Part shown: positions 1 through 12,000 of the stretch, piece by piece | How the letters are laid out: each line of letters opens with the position of its first letter | Position numbering within the stretch: the first letter of the stretch is position 1 | Source: Nannochloropsis oceanica | Lineage: Eukaryota > Sar > Eustigmatophyceae > Eustigmatales > Monodopsidaceae | Assembly: GCA_004519485.1 (NCBI GenBank) | Contig: CP038123.1 | Span: 521,401-585,400, forward strand | Direction: 5' to 3' | Length of the DNA: 64,000 nucleotides | The notes under the pieces: model-generated | What the model saw: the letters and a program-made list of their open reading frames with translations, nothing else | What the model was told of the DNA's origin: nothing | The model's database searches: none | Position numbers and translations under genes: made by a program

Positions 1-85
1 AGATGAGTCTTGCTAAAATTGTCTCCTTGTTGTTTCCCTTCCTCCCTCTTCTCCTCCCTTTACCCCCCTCCTCCCCATCTTCCAG

Positions 86-2368
86 CTTGTCCAGAAGGGC
101 CGGCCCATGCAGAAGGTAATGCCTCGCTTTCGCCTGATGCCATGACCCAGTCAGCGACACCAGTACCAGCACCAGCACGAGCGCCACCACGAGCAGGAGT
201 AGCAGCAGCAGCAAATGCAGCCACAGGAGAGGGAGAGGCAAAGGAAGGAGAAGGCAGGTTGGAAGACGGGCAGGGAGGGCGAGCATCTTCTTTCCTGCCG
301 TCCTGGATAGGTACCATCGAGGATCAGGTAGGGAGAGAGGGAGGAAGGGAGGGATGGAGGGAGGGAGAGGGAGAAGGTCGGAGACATAAACCCAATATAC
401 AGGCGCATGCACTGTAAACAGAAGCACGCATCAGGTAATATCCTCTTTTTTCCTCCGTCCTCTCGTCCCTCCCCGTCCCCACAGGAGGTCGTGGGCGTCT
501 CGGACTACGGAGCTATACTCTCCACCCCTCCCTCCTCCGCCGCCAGGACCCGCACCCCCACCCCCTCGAAAGCAAAAAAAAAGGTTCTCCTAACGCCCGT
601 GATGGTGCTGCAAAGCGAGGAGGAGGGCGGGAGGGCGGGTGGGGAGGAGGAGGACATGTGGTCTTCTCCCTTTGAAGGCCTTTTCTCTCCTCGTCGTGGC
701 TCCAGTCTGTCGCCGAGCAAGGGAAAAAATCGAGTGCTCTTGACGCCCATCACCCCGGAGAGGCAGAGGGAGGGGGGAGGATGGAAAGTGGAGGAGGAAC
801 AAGAGTGGGAGCAGGCGGAGGAAGTGAAGGAGGAATGGGTGTCGAGGGAAAGGGGGGAATTCAAGGACGATATGAGGTTTGTTGGAAGGAAGGGAGAGAG
901 GGAGAGAGGTAAAGGAAGTGAGAGAGAGGCAAGTATGAAAAAGAGGAAGAGGTCAAGAGTGCAGGGCACCGAGCTGATGGCTCATAACACGAATTCTTCC
1001 CTCCCTCCCTTCTTCCCTCCCTCCCTTCTTCCCTCCATCCTCAGCTATGCCACCCACGTCTCCTCTGCGGAACTGGACATTATGACGGAGGAGGGAGGAG
1101 GGGGCACTGACTGGTGGAAGCCTTTGGCCCTCGGCGTCTGCTTCCTGGGCGTCATCGTCGCGGACGTGCTCAAGGTACAGAGGCAGGGAAAGGGGAAGGG
1201 CGGGCGGAACATTTATATGTTTTTTAGCCTTCTTTTCTTCTTGACCTTCTTGCTCTCTGGCGGGAGAGCCCATTCACTTTTCGAGAATAATATTGCCCGT
1301 CTGTTCACCTTTGATATTCTTCTCCTGCTTGACTGTCACAATCACCCCTTCCTTTCCTCCCTCCTTCCCTCCCTCCCTCCCTCCCTCTCCCCCTAGGGTG
1401 GCAAAGGATCTCGCTCCCCCCTCGGCATCACCTGCGGTTCTCAAGCTTACTGGCTGGTCATGCTGGCGACCTTGCCCTGGGTGGGAGTTTTCCTTTACAA
1501 ATTCCGACAATTTATCATGGAGGACTGCGCTGCTAAGGTAGGGAAGGAGGAAAACGGGGAGGCGAGGGGGGGGAAGAGCCAAAAGATGGGAAGCAGTCGA
1601 TTTCCTCATCCCCCTCCCCCCTCCCTCCCTCTCTCCCTTCTTGAAGCTACGGTCAGGCTACAATATCCACATGCCGGGCGAGGTCTGGTGGACGCGGACA
1701 AAGGCCGTGCAGGCCCATGGGCTCGGCGCCACCGCGGTAGGAAAACAGAAAAAGCGATGGAGGGAGGGGAGAGGGGATGGGCGGAAAGAGGAAGCGAAGG
1801 GCGGGAGGGAGAGACTTAAAGTCATTGATAGAGAGAGCCTCGGTCCTTGTGTCTTGTTCCATTTTCATACTGAAACCTTGACGAAATCACAGGGCCTGGC
1901 CGCTGGTGTCGTCGGTATAGGCGACATTATGATTGAAGGTACGGAGGATTCCTCCCCTCCTCCTGCCTCCTCCTTCCTCCCTCCACCTGAAACCCTTCCC
2001 TTCCTTTCTCTTTTTTTCTTTTCACAGACATTCTCCTGCTCAAAATGGGCGTCCTACCTGCCGTGGCCGCCGCTTCAGCCGCTGTTTTGATCCTGTACAC
2101 TGCTGCTGCTGCTGCTGCTGCTTTCTGTGTCTTTGGACAGCTGTCAAGAGATTACGGCGCCCTTTTCTTTGTGTGGGGATTGGGATGTACGCTAGTGGGG
2201 CGCATGGTCGTCAGTCGTATGGTAAGGCAGCATAACAGGGAGAGTTTAATTCTCTTGTCGATTGGGGCCGCTACTTTGTTGAGTGTGATTATGATGGGTC
2301 GGGAGGGGATTCGAGAATACACCCGAGATACGGCTAAGGCTGTCAGGATGTCGTCTATGTGTGAATAA
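86..2368 (+). CDS. TauE/SafE-family membrane transporter, C-terminal part (5' end outside window)
   Basis: Predicted polytopic membrane protein of the TauE/SafE (sulfite exporter-like) family; substrate unknown. Exons: 86-115 (least certain), 151-327, 485-876, 1045-1174, 1397-1537, 1647-1736, 1893-1938, 2028-2368; phases agree across every junction and the last exon ends in TAA. The part seen is about 449 residues. It opens with a long hydrophilic, Ser/Glu-rich linker, which in plant members separates two membrane halves. Then come hydrophobic segments around 1090-1170 and 1440-1500, the glycine-rich repeat signature GLAAGVVGIGDIMIE (exons 1893-1938/2028) and the helix containing FVWGLGCTLVGRM. 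A (GCT)n run at about 2100-2122 encodes poly-Ala inside a membrane segment. The first TauE repeat should lie left of the window. The family call rests on this motif and topology and is fairly good. Confidence 0.72.
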
Positions 2369-3608
2369 GAAGGAAAATAATTAAGTCGATTTTGTGGTCG
2401 GCGAGAGATCGAGACTACAGTAGTTGAAGCTGGAAGGGGAGCAAGTCAGAGGGAGAAAAAATATGAGCTTTGACAGCGGGAGCGGCAGGAAAAAACCAAA
2501 TAGCTTACCATCATAACCATGGTCAGAATTCGAGTGAAAGAGGGTGAAAAGCTAGCGATGAAAGAGGAAAGAAAAGCAGGCGAAAGAAATAGGAAAGGCC
2601 GCAAGTTTTCTGAAAAAGACAAAAAAGGAATGCATTGTAAAGGAGAAGTTATGTGTCATGACCTGCCCGTACGATGATTTCGTTCATATGCTACATATTG
2701 TACTAAAGAGGTAAATCAAAGAAAGAAATGGATTTTGTCCTTTAAAGCCTTGGAAGCCTTTTTGGCCGGTAGCGTGGTGCTGATGAGACAAGGATACTTG
2801 ATGGATCGGGGGGATGAGGAGGTCTAAAACAAGCAAAAGACTCGACGATGAAATGTCATTAAGCATGGCATGCTAGAATGAAAGCTCTGAAAGCAAGTTT
2901 GGGAGCGACCTCGCAGATATCAATCATCCACCTCCCTTTCCGACGACTTCTTCAAGCGACGTACGCTTGCTTGCTTCCAACTTCTGGAATAATTCCGAGA
3001 CAACATCAACTTGGTGTTCCCCCTGGTACTACCTATCTCCACTTCAATTTATGTATGTCCCTGCCTCGTACCATTGCGCCGTTATAAATGTACAATACCA
3101 AATCGGCTCAAATCAAGCCATAGATGGGTCGTCAGCTGTGCGGAGTGCAAGAATCAGTCGATTGAATCTCAATGTCATGCCTCGCTCGCCGACGCGTTTT
3201 TTGGTAAGATGGGCAAACAGCCAAGGCACACGCCTGTTTCCCAGGGAAAGTACTTGACACCTTTGTATCGTTCCTCACGATTCACGTTCTTAATTTCGTT
3301 TGCCTCTGCATTGAGCAGGGGTGTGCCGTTCCCTCTTGGGGTCATTAAGTTTTGTCCACGCGTTTGGACAAGAGTCCGCTGGGGTCACTCTCACCTTGTA
3401 GCACATCACAGAGAATTTCTTGCTGTCGCAAGAGATTCAAGCCCCAGACACGAGGGCCTCCTTCTGGGTTGAGATGAGTTGAATTGATGCATTATGCTGC
3501 CCGGCCTTTTCCTTCCTTTATTGAGTCCAGTCCCGGACTGACGGACACTCACAGTGGTCACAATGCCAGGATCGACCGAAACTCGTCTCTATATCATCAT
3601 ACACACCC
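2369..3608. other. Intergenic, no gene seen
   Basis: Spacer between two genes transcribed rightward. It lacks the (CCCT)n tracts typical of introns here, is mildly purine-rich just after the upstream stop, and shows no recognisable protein, RNA gene or repeat. It probably holds the 3' end of the upstream transcript and the promoter of the P450-like gene. Confidence 0.5.
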
Positions 3609-6600
3609 ATGGCTGCATGCTGCACTTTCCTTCCAGAGCGTCGTCTTGTCATCTTCACACTCATACTCTTCCCAATCCCACACCGCAGGATGCCAAACAC
3701 GCTTTCCTTCGTGCCGGTGGCAGTGCCCATCCTGGGCTGGCTGCTAGCCATGCTTCTAATTTTTGTCGTCCACTTTCTTGCTTCCTGGCGACGGCGCTCT
3801 CATCTCGTTGGCCACCTTCCCAAGGTATGTATTAATCGAGAGCAAGGGCTGTAACAAGAGAGCATCGGGAGATCTCTTGGGAAACGCAATTTGTAAGAAG
3901 GGAAGCCTCGAGGGAGCACGGGGACAGGGCGTCTACGACAGGCGTTGATTAAGGCCCAATCGGGCTTTTGATACATGATAAATGTTTCCCTCCCTCCTGT
4001 CCTTTCCTCCCAACTTCCCTGCGACCAGGTTTTCTTATGGATTGATCCCCGCTCATTTCTGGCCTCCTTGCTCCGGCAGAAGTGGAACGCTGAGAGTTTC
4101 GACCGGTATGGGGGACGAGAGGAGGGAAGGAGGGAGGGGGGAAGGGAGGAATGGGGGCATGGCTTGGAACAGGGGGCGCAGCAGTTCGCCTCAAAGCGAG
4201 CGACAAGTTGCTAAGTGAAGGCAAAGTATATTCGTCCAGATTACTTTTTGTCTGGTTTTCTCCAATCATTATTCTGCGCTGCGAGACATTCGTCTTCTCC
4301 ATCCCTCCCTCCCCCCCTGCCTCCCTCCCTCCACAGCTTGGTGCTGGAAGAGTTCGAGAAGCGAGACTACCCCCCAGTCATAGTCATCATAGGTCCCTTA
4401 CCCTGGGTGGCGCCGAGCTTCATCTCCAACGACGCAACTCTCATTACCGAGATGCTCTTGCTAGGAAACAAGGTTCGTTCTCCCTCCCTCCCTCCCTCCC
4501 TCCCTCCCCCCCTCCCTGTCCGCTCTCAAAGCACTGAATTTCGACCACCCTCCCTCTCTCTCCTCCATCCTTCCTCCCTTCCCTCTCCCAGGCGCAAATG
4601 AAGAAGGTGGGGATGAGGGACGAGCCCCCCCTAGCGCCCTTCAACCAGGCGGTCTGCACCACCACCCGCCACGCCCTGTGCTCGAGAATGAAGGAGTGGG
4701 AGAGAAAAAGAGGCTTGATGGCCAAGAAGCGGAAACTGCGCCTCGAACAGTGAGTGCCTTGTGCCCGCCCTCCTTCCCACCCTCCGCCCCTACCTCAACT
4801 TTTGGGCTTTTTGCTTCTTGAAGGACGAAGCATTAAGTGCTCCCTCCCTTTCTCCCTCCCTCCTTCCCTCCCTCCGTTCCTCAGGTACTTCACCGCGCGT
4901 TCTGGCTCGTTATTTATCAATCTGGAGGATGAATTAAGACGGCAGCTGCAGCTCTATCAGCAGAACCCGCAGCAGCAGCAGCAGGCAGACGACTCTGGGG
5001 TTGATGGCAGCCTCCCTGCCACAGTGCGTAGGCTTCCTTGCCCTCCCTCTTTCCTTCTTTCTTTCTATCCATTGAATTGCTCTCATCCTTCCCTCATCTG
5101 GTCTGTCCCTTTCTCGCTCCCTCCCTCCCTTCTCCTCCAGCCGCAGGATCTTCTTCCCACCCCCCGCAGCGCTTTCAAGGAGGAAGGCGAGATGGAGGGT
5201 AGGAGGGAGGAAGAGGAGGTTGAAGAGCTAATACTGGATGTACGGGACGAGGCAAAATTGCTGATGGAAACTGTAGCGCATGATCTAGGTAGGGAGGGAG
5301 GGACCGAGGGTGGGAGGGTTAAACGAGGAGATGATGGTGAGGTCTGCGTTGGAGGGAGGGACGGAGGGAGGGACGGAGGGAGGGACGGAGGAAGGGACGG
5401 AGGGAGGGTAGATTCAAGTGAGAAGATTCGTTCTGTGTTTTGAGGGTCCATACACTCACTTCTCTTTCTTCCACCCCCTCCTGCTCCCTCTCTCCCTCCC
5501 TCAGTCATGAAACCCGAGCTGTGGCTAGACGAGGAGGAGGAGGAGGAGGAGGAGGAGGAGCCAGCAGTCGGGGAGAGGAAGACGGTGGAGGAGGAGGGGA
5601 AGGCAGAAGGGAGGGAGGGATGGAGGGAGGACGGCTTCGTGGATATCTGCATCTCGAGCACGGATACACCGCACTCCCCCACGGCCACGTGGGGGGAGGG
5701 AGGGAAGGAGGGAGAAATGAGGAGGGAAGCGGTGGGCGGCAAGCCAGTGGAGGGGGACGGCAATAGGGATAAGAGGGGAAAGAGGTACGAAAGAAATTGT
5801 AGGAGGGAAGGAGGGAGGGAGGGAGGGAGGGAGGGAGGGAGGGAGGGAGGGAATAAAGATTTCTTTTTGCTGCCTTTTAATGCACGTACATCGTGTTTCA
5901 CTTTCTTCTTCCCCCCTCCTCCCTCCCTCTCTACGTTTCCCTTTCTCCCCTCCTTCAGGAGGCCCCCCCCCCCCCCCCCAGCCCTCCATATCAAACTCAC
6001 CCACTTCCTCCCTCCCTCGTGTTCCCCCCCTCCCTCGGCTCCGCCCGTCAGCCTCGTCTCCTTCTTCCCGAGCGCTTTCCTTGCCCTGTTCAAGCGCCGC
6101 GCCTCGCCCCCCACCGAGCCCTCCACCCCCCTCCCCACCCTCTCCATTGGGGAGAGGCACCACGGCGGGAACAAGGCAATGGCCAGGGAATTGAGTCACT
6201 CGGGGCATCCGGCGCATCTGCAGCCGCACCACGCTCATGAAGGACCCGGGGGGCAGCAGGGCGGGAAGGAGGGAGGGAGACACGGGCCCATGCCAGATCA
6301 GCTCAAGGTCTTGATGAAGAATGACGAGTTGCTGGGTAGGGAGGGAGGGAGGGAGGGGGGGAGGGGGGGAGGGAGGGATGAAGGGAGAGAAGGAGGGAAG
6401 GAGGGAGGTCGGTCTGTGTTAGATCTTGGGCTCTCGTTATGTTCCCTCCCTCACTTTTCCTCCCTCCCTCCATCCTTCCTCCCCTTTCTCCCTGTTGTCG
6501 CTCTCCTTCCAGGCACCGATTACGTTGGCCCCTTGGCCCTCCCTCCACGTCACGACGTCGTCGCCGCCCACGCCCTCTCCCTCCTCCTCCTCATCCTCGG

Positions 6601-7914
6601 TAGGTCCTCCCTCCCTCCCTCCCTCCCACTTTCCCTTCCTCTCATGTTCACCTCTCGTTCTTTTCACCCTCTTCCTTTCGTAATTTTTATGGTCTCTCAT
6701 AACCCATCCACCCTCCTCTCCTCTCTCCAGCCCGGGTTCCGGCTTACCAATCCCGCATATGGGCCGAAGCCACCGCCAAGGGCGTCTTTCCTTCCTCCTC
6801 CTCATCTACCTCCATCTCCACCTCCTCCTCCTCCTCTTCCTCGAGCGAATCAACAAAGGAAGAGGGCGAGACGGAGGGAGGGAGCACGCCAGCCGCCTCT
6901 TCCGCCTTGGGGAGGCTGCACTACACCGACGTGCAAGCTTTGCCCTTCACGGTCGCCCTCCTCAACGAGACCCTGCGTCTCTTTCCCCCCCACTCCACCA
7001 TCATCCGCCGGACACCCTGTGCCATGTCGATCGACCTCCCTTCCTCTCTCCCTCCTTCCCTCCCCCTCAACCTGGACCTGTCAACCTCCACCCCTCGCCC
7101 TCCGGCCCTCCCTCAGACGCCTTCAGCCTTGCGAACGCCCCGATCCTCGCGGCCCACCACCCCCTCTCTCTTCACTCCCTCCCATGCCCGGGGTCTGCAG
7201 AGAGGTATATATCTCCCTCCTCCTTCTTCCCAACCCCCCACCTCTTTTTTTTTTCCTCCCTCGCGGCACCACGCTCACTTTTTCCCTGCTCCCTTGCTCA
7301 CCCTCACCTACTTTCCCTCCCCGCCTCCCTTTCTCTCCCTAGGTTTCTCGCACCTCCCTCCCGTCCACACCCTCCCTCCCGGCACCAATCTCACTCTCTG
7401 CCTGCTTGGCCTGCATACAGACGGGCGCTTTTACACTTCCCCCTTCTCCTTCCTCCCTGAGCGCTGGCTGGAGGGAAAGGAGGAGGAGGAGGAGGGCGGG
7501 AGGGATGGAGGCGTGAAGGAGGAGTGCCCGCAGGTGGTAGAGAAATCAAGCTCAGCCTCCAACTCCTCGTCGAAGGAGGGAGATAAGGAAGAAGAGGGAG
7601 AGGGGGGAGTGGCCCCGACTAGGCTGTCGTTGCCGCCCTTGTCTTTGTCGGCGATCGAGGAGGGGTTGAGTGGGGGGGTGCGGGGGGGGGAGGACGAGGA
7701 AGAGGGCGAGGGGGAGGACGAAGAGTACCAGCGTTTCGTACAAGTGAAAGTGTTAACGGCTGTATTGTTGGTGGTACAGCACTATAAGGTGGGAAGGGTA
7801 GGGAAGGAGGGTGGGAGGGAGGAAGAGAGGGGAGTGGAGGAGTGGGTGGGCGATTACTTGAAGGGCAAGTATCGGATATGGAAGGTCACGCTGACCCCGA
7901 GGCGTGTACGTTAA
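3609..7914 (+). CDS. Membrane-anchored cytochrome P450-like protein lacking the haem-ligand cysteine
   Basis: P450-fold protein of about 887 residues, far longer than the usual ~500. Exons: 3609-3824, 4029-4105, 4337-4472, 4592-4749, 4885-5023, 5141-5288, 5505-5784, 5959-6335, 6513-6599, 6731-7204, 7343-7914; all phases match. ATG 3609 is used; ATG 3690 is possible. An N-terminal hydrophobic anchor is followed by the early P450 segment WVAPSFISNDATLITEML, long Glu/Ser-rich insertions, and the K-helix ALLNETLRLFPPHSTIIRR with ExxR. The beta segment LPPGTNLTLCLLGLHTDGR and the PERW motif (FSFLPERW) follow. Two hallmarks are missing. The I-helix reads PPRHDVVAAHALSLLLLILA where AGxDTT is expected. 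After PERW an acidic stretch replaces FxxGxxxCxG, yet the L-helix-like RFVQVKVLTAVLLVVQHYKV is kept. It is probably not a normal mono-oxygenase; its function is unknown. Confidence 0.78.
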
Positions 7915-9026
7915 ATTTAGGGGGAGGGGAGTAGAAAAGGGAGCGATAGAGAGGGCGAATAGTCTTCTTTTTAGGTGAAGACTGGGGCTTGCATGTACTG
8001 ATTGGGGAAGGAAGAAAGGAAGGGCTCCGCGTGTAATTTAAGACACAAACATGCGGCGGGCCTTATTTGGATTTTTGCGAAAGACTGACTTTGATTGCTT
8101 TGAGGGCGGGAGGGAGGAAGGACTGGAGGGAGGGAATGAAAGATTGAATGAAGGACGTGATTAAGACAGTGTGTGGGGTGTGTAAACAGAGACCATCCTG
8201 CAGACATTTACTCTGACCGTCAAGCAAACAGAAGTAAAATTAGAAAAGGAGGCGGGGAAGAATTATAATTAGAAAAGGAAAGAAAGGCAGGCTGATGATG
8301 ATTGTTTTTCCTGGCGTGACTCTGCGTGGCACGGTATGGCGTGTGCGTGAATAAGATGGAGAAGGATTAGAAGGATAGGGTTAATCCCGACCCTATTAAA
8401 CCCCCGAGTGAGGGTTCGGTCAGGTCTTGAAGTTAGAGACCTGAGCCCAAAGAATTTTAACACGACAAGTAAGAGACAATCCGCATTTGGCTGCCCTCCC
8501 TCTTTTCTCTCCCGTCCTTTCCTCTTCTCTTGATCAAAAGCCGTCTCTCATCACGGCGGATAGGTGTAGGTACGATCATGTGGGACCTCTCGAACTACCG
8601 ATCACGCGCCTCGTCTTACTTTACAGAGCCATGCGAGCTCGTGGCATCCTGGTAAGCGTCACGCATGTATGCAACACGCGACTGCCCGCGCAGGCAAGCC
8701 ATGATAGACCAATTTAATTCTTCAAGATATATGGAGAGAAGCGGGGTCTCGTCGCGAGGGAAGTTGCAAGCTTTTGCCTTGTCGGTTGGAGAGCAAGAGT
8801 ACTCGTCAAATGCAAAGATTTTGGTAAGGGGGAGGGGGATGGAACAACCGTAATACAACTCGCCCGACGCAGCAATCTGCGCCCGATCTTTCCAGGTTCG
8901 ATTTGTGTCACAACTGCTCTAGTTTTCTTCTTCTTTTCACCTCTCCCCTTATATTTTATGGAAGCTGGTTCTCCAACTCCTCTTAATTACATACATTTCT
9001 CTCAACCTTCCTCCCTCTCTCCCTCC
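7915..9026. other. Intergenic between convergent genes, nothing recognised
   Basis: About 1.1 kb between the stop codons of two convergent genes. Only short open frames without family resemblance are present. The start of the stretch is purine-rich. No RNA gene or repeat was recognised. Confidence 0.5.
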
Positions 9027-12000
9027 CTAGACAATTCGGGAGTCTCTTATCATCTTGGCCTTCCCTCTCCGCAGCTGTATCTCCAACCAGCTGGTGGCCA
9101 GCATCACGGCATCCTCCGCCGGCCCCTCCTCCCCTTGCTTTGGGCGGGTGAGAAAGTGGGAATGGCAGTCTTTAAATACCCGGACCTGGGGAGGGAAGGA
9201 AAAAGCAAAGGATGGAGCGAGGAAAGGGGAGGGAGGGGGGAAGGATTACAAGAAATTTCAATGGGAACGAAGGGGAAAAGGAGCGAAAGAAGGAGGGCAG
9301 GAGACTGACACCCACCATGTAAGGCAGTGCTTTGTGTGAGGCAAAGCCGTCCATCAAGGTCAGGGCGTCCTGAAGCGGTGCCTGTTAGAAAGAGTATAGA
9401 TGGGAAGAGGATTACAATACTAGACCACATTTATTCCAATCGCCGAAGTTCTCTCACATCTCTCCCACGACCGTCCACCCGCCCACTGCTCCTACACTAG
9501 AAGTGTGGGAACCTCAGACAAGACTTTGGACATTTTGGGTGCATGTAGTATGCACTCCCCCTGTCTGTCCCCCCTTCCCTCTCTCCTTCCCTCCTTTCCT
9601 CCCTCCCTTCCTAACCTCTTCGCTGTCCTGACCGGCAAAGACTACCAGTGTGGGGGTCGCCTGCAGGGCCTCCGCGACCTTAGGCGCGTCGTAGCCAGAA
9701 GGGGACATGGCCACCACGGCGTGGGACTTGATGTAGCCTGGCAGAGGGAGGGAGGGAGGGAGGATAAGTCGTGCGTTTTTGATATCGCTTGAGGAAGGAG
9801 GGCGGGGAGTAAGAGATGAGAAGTGACAGGGGAGAAGGAGGGGGAGGAGGGAGAGAGGGAGGAAATGAGGGAGGTGGAAGGAGACGTACCACTAGCAACG
9901 GCGGAGAGAGCTTGCCCACCCCCGACACCGAAGCCCACGATGCCTGTTTGTAGGGTAATTGGGATAAATGGAGTGTAAATTGGGAAAAGAGTATGTGTAG
10001 GGTGATATATATATATATACATGTATGAGTGTCAACAAGGTGATATGACTGCAAATAGTCTAAGTATAGAGGGTGACGGGGCTCCGGAAGGTGTAGATCG
10101 GATGACACGGGTACGTAGGGCGGATACACGACGATGGAGGAAAAAGAGTGTGGTTTGGTTTGACCCCCAAAGGATGTAAGGGATGAGGGAAGAGAGAGCG
10201 AGAGGAGAGAGGAGGGAGAGAGGGAGGAGGGGGTAGAACGTACCAGTAGCGGTGGCGTTGTAGTTCCGCACAAGACAGGCCATGGCGCTCCGGGCGTCTT
10301 GGAGGAGGCGGATGGGCGGGTGCTACACAAAGGAGTAAAGAGGGAAGGAAGGAGGGAGAAAAGAGAGGAGAGAACAAAAAAGAAGTGAGTCAAACATCGC
10401 CATCCCATCCAGTCTTCTATCCGCCTTCGTCATCCTCCGTCTCTCTTTCCCTCCCTCGCTCACCGCCTCCCTCCACGCCTCCTTGGTGCTATCCTCCCCG
10501 TAGACCTCGCCTCTGTACAAGTCGGGCACTAAAAACACGTGGTTCGTCAAGAATGCCATGTGGTCGGCCAGCTTCCGCATTTGGACACTCCGCCTGCAGA
10601 TCGAGAGAGGGGAGAAGGGAAGGGAGGGAAAGAGGTAGGGAGATAAATAGGGAGAGGCGCGAGCTGCTTGGGAGTCATAAGAGGAGGTGGCGACAGTCTC
10701 GACATTCAGCTCCCTCCCTCCCTGTCCCTCTCCCTCTCTCCCTCCCTTCTCTTACCATCCCCTTTCATCCGTGAGCAGGAGGACGACGGGCCTCTCTTCC
10801 CGTCGCCAGAATTGCTGGGCCATCTTACTGGAGACTAGGTAGCCGCGCATCTGGAGGGAGGGAGAGAGGGAGGGAGGGAGGAAGGGCGAGAGGGAGGACA
10901 TAGAAGAGGAGTAGGAGGCAGAAATGGAGGTAGGAAAGAAGGGAAGGAGGAAGGGAAGAAGGGAGGGAAGGAGGGAGGACGTACGTTGGTCCCATCAGCA
11001 GCGGAGATGTCGAGCTCGTCGCGGTACATGGCATCGATAGGCACGTACTCTTCCTCCTCCTCCTCCTCCTCCTCACCTTCCTCCTCCTCTCGCCCCCCCT
11101 TCAGGCCCCCCTTCTCATCCGGGGAAGATGAGGAGGACGTGAAGGAGGAGGACGAAGTGGAGGGGGTGGAGGATGGGGCGGTGCGACGCCTTCTTTTGCT
11201 GGCAAGAAGGAAGGGGGGCGGAGGGAGGGAGGAAGGGAGAGGGAGGAAGAGCAGGCGTGAGTGCGACTTAACGATGGAACAGGATGACAAAAACTGCTTT
11301 ATTTCTTTCTGCTCCTCCCTCCCTCCTTCCCTCCCTCCCTACCTGGGCTTGATCTCCAGTACCTCCTTCGCGCCCTGCTTCCTCGCCTCCTCCCAGGCCT
11401 CTATCTTCCCGAGCATCGGGATGGTCGTCTGCAGCTTCCTCTCCTTCTCCAGCCTCTCGATCTCCCTCACCCGCTTCTCCATCTCCTCGTCCTTCTCCCG
11501 CTCCTTCAGGGCTGCCTCCTGGTGCGGTAAAGGGAGGAGAGGAGAGGGGTGTAGGGAGGGAGGGGAGGTCAGTGGTTGCTCTTCCGATTCCGATCTCTCA
11601 ATTTTTGGCACCTGTCCCTCGCTCTCGTCCTCCTGCTTAGACAGAGCTGCTTCAATGAGGGAGAAAGGAAGGGAGGGAGGGGGGAAAGGAGCGCGAGTTT
11701 ACGCGTTCCATCCAAAGGCAAGAAGAGGGCCAAAGCTTCCAGCACAGCACCACGCCCCTGCTCCTCCATCTCTGTCCTCCCGTCATCCCTTCCTTCCTCC
11801 CTCCCTTTCTCCCTCCCTCCCTACCACGCCAATCGCCGCCTGCTTGGTTGCGGCTGCCTCGTCGCACATGCTCATCAGCTGGGCCCACTGCTGCGGATAG
11901 TCAGCTTCCCACCTACGAGGGACGGAAGAGCGGAGGGAGGGAGGGAGGGAGGGAGGGAGAGAAAGCAGGAGAAGGGAGTGAGATGGTGGGGAGGGAGGAG

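Noticed and set aside
5083-6283. Long open frames rich in SLPPSLPP or GGREGG repeats on both strands
   Set aside because: They are translations of (CCCT)n and (GGGA)n intron tracts and run antisense to, or through introns of, a gene with consistent exon structure.
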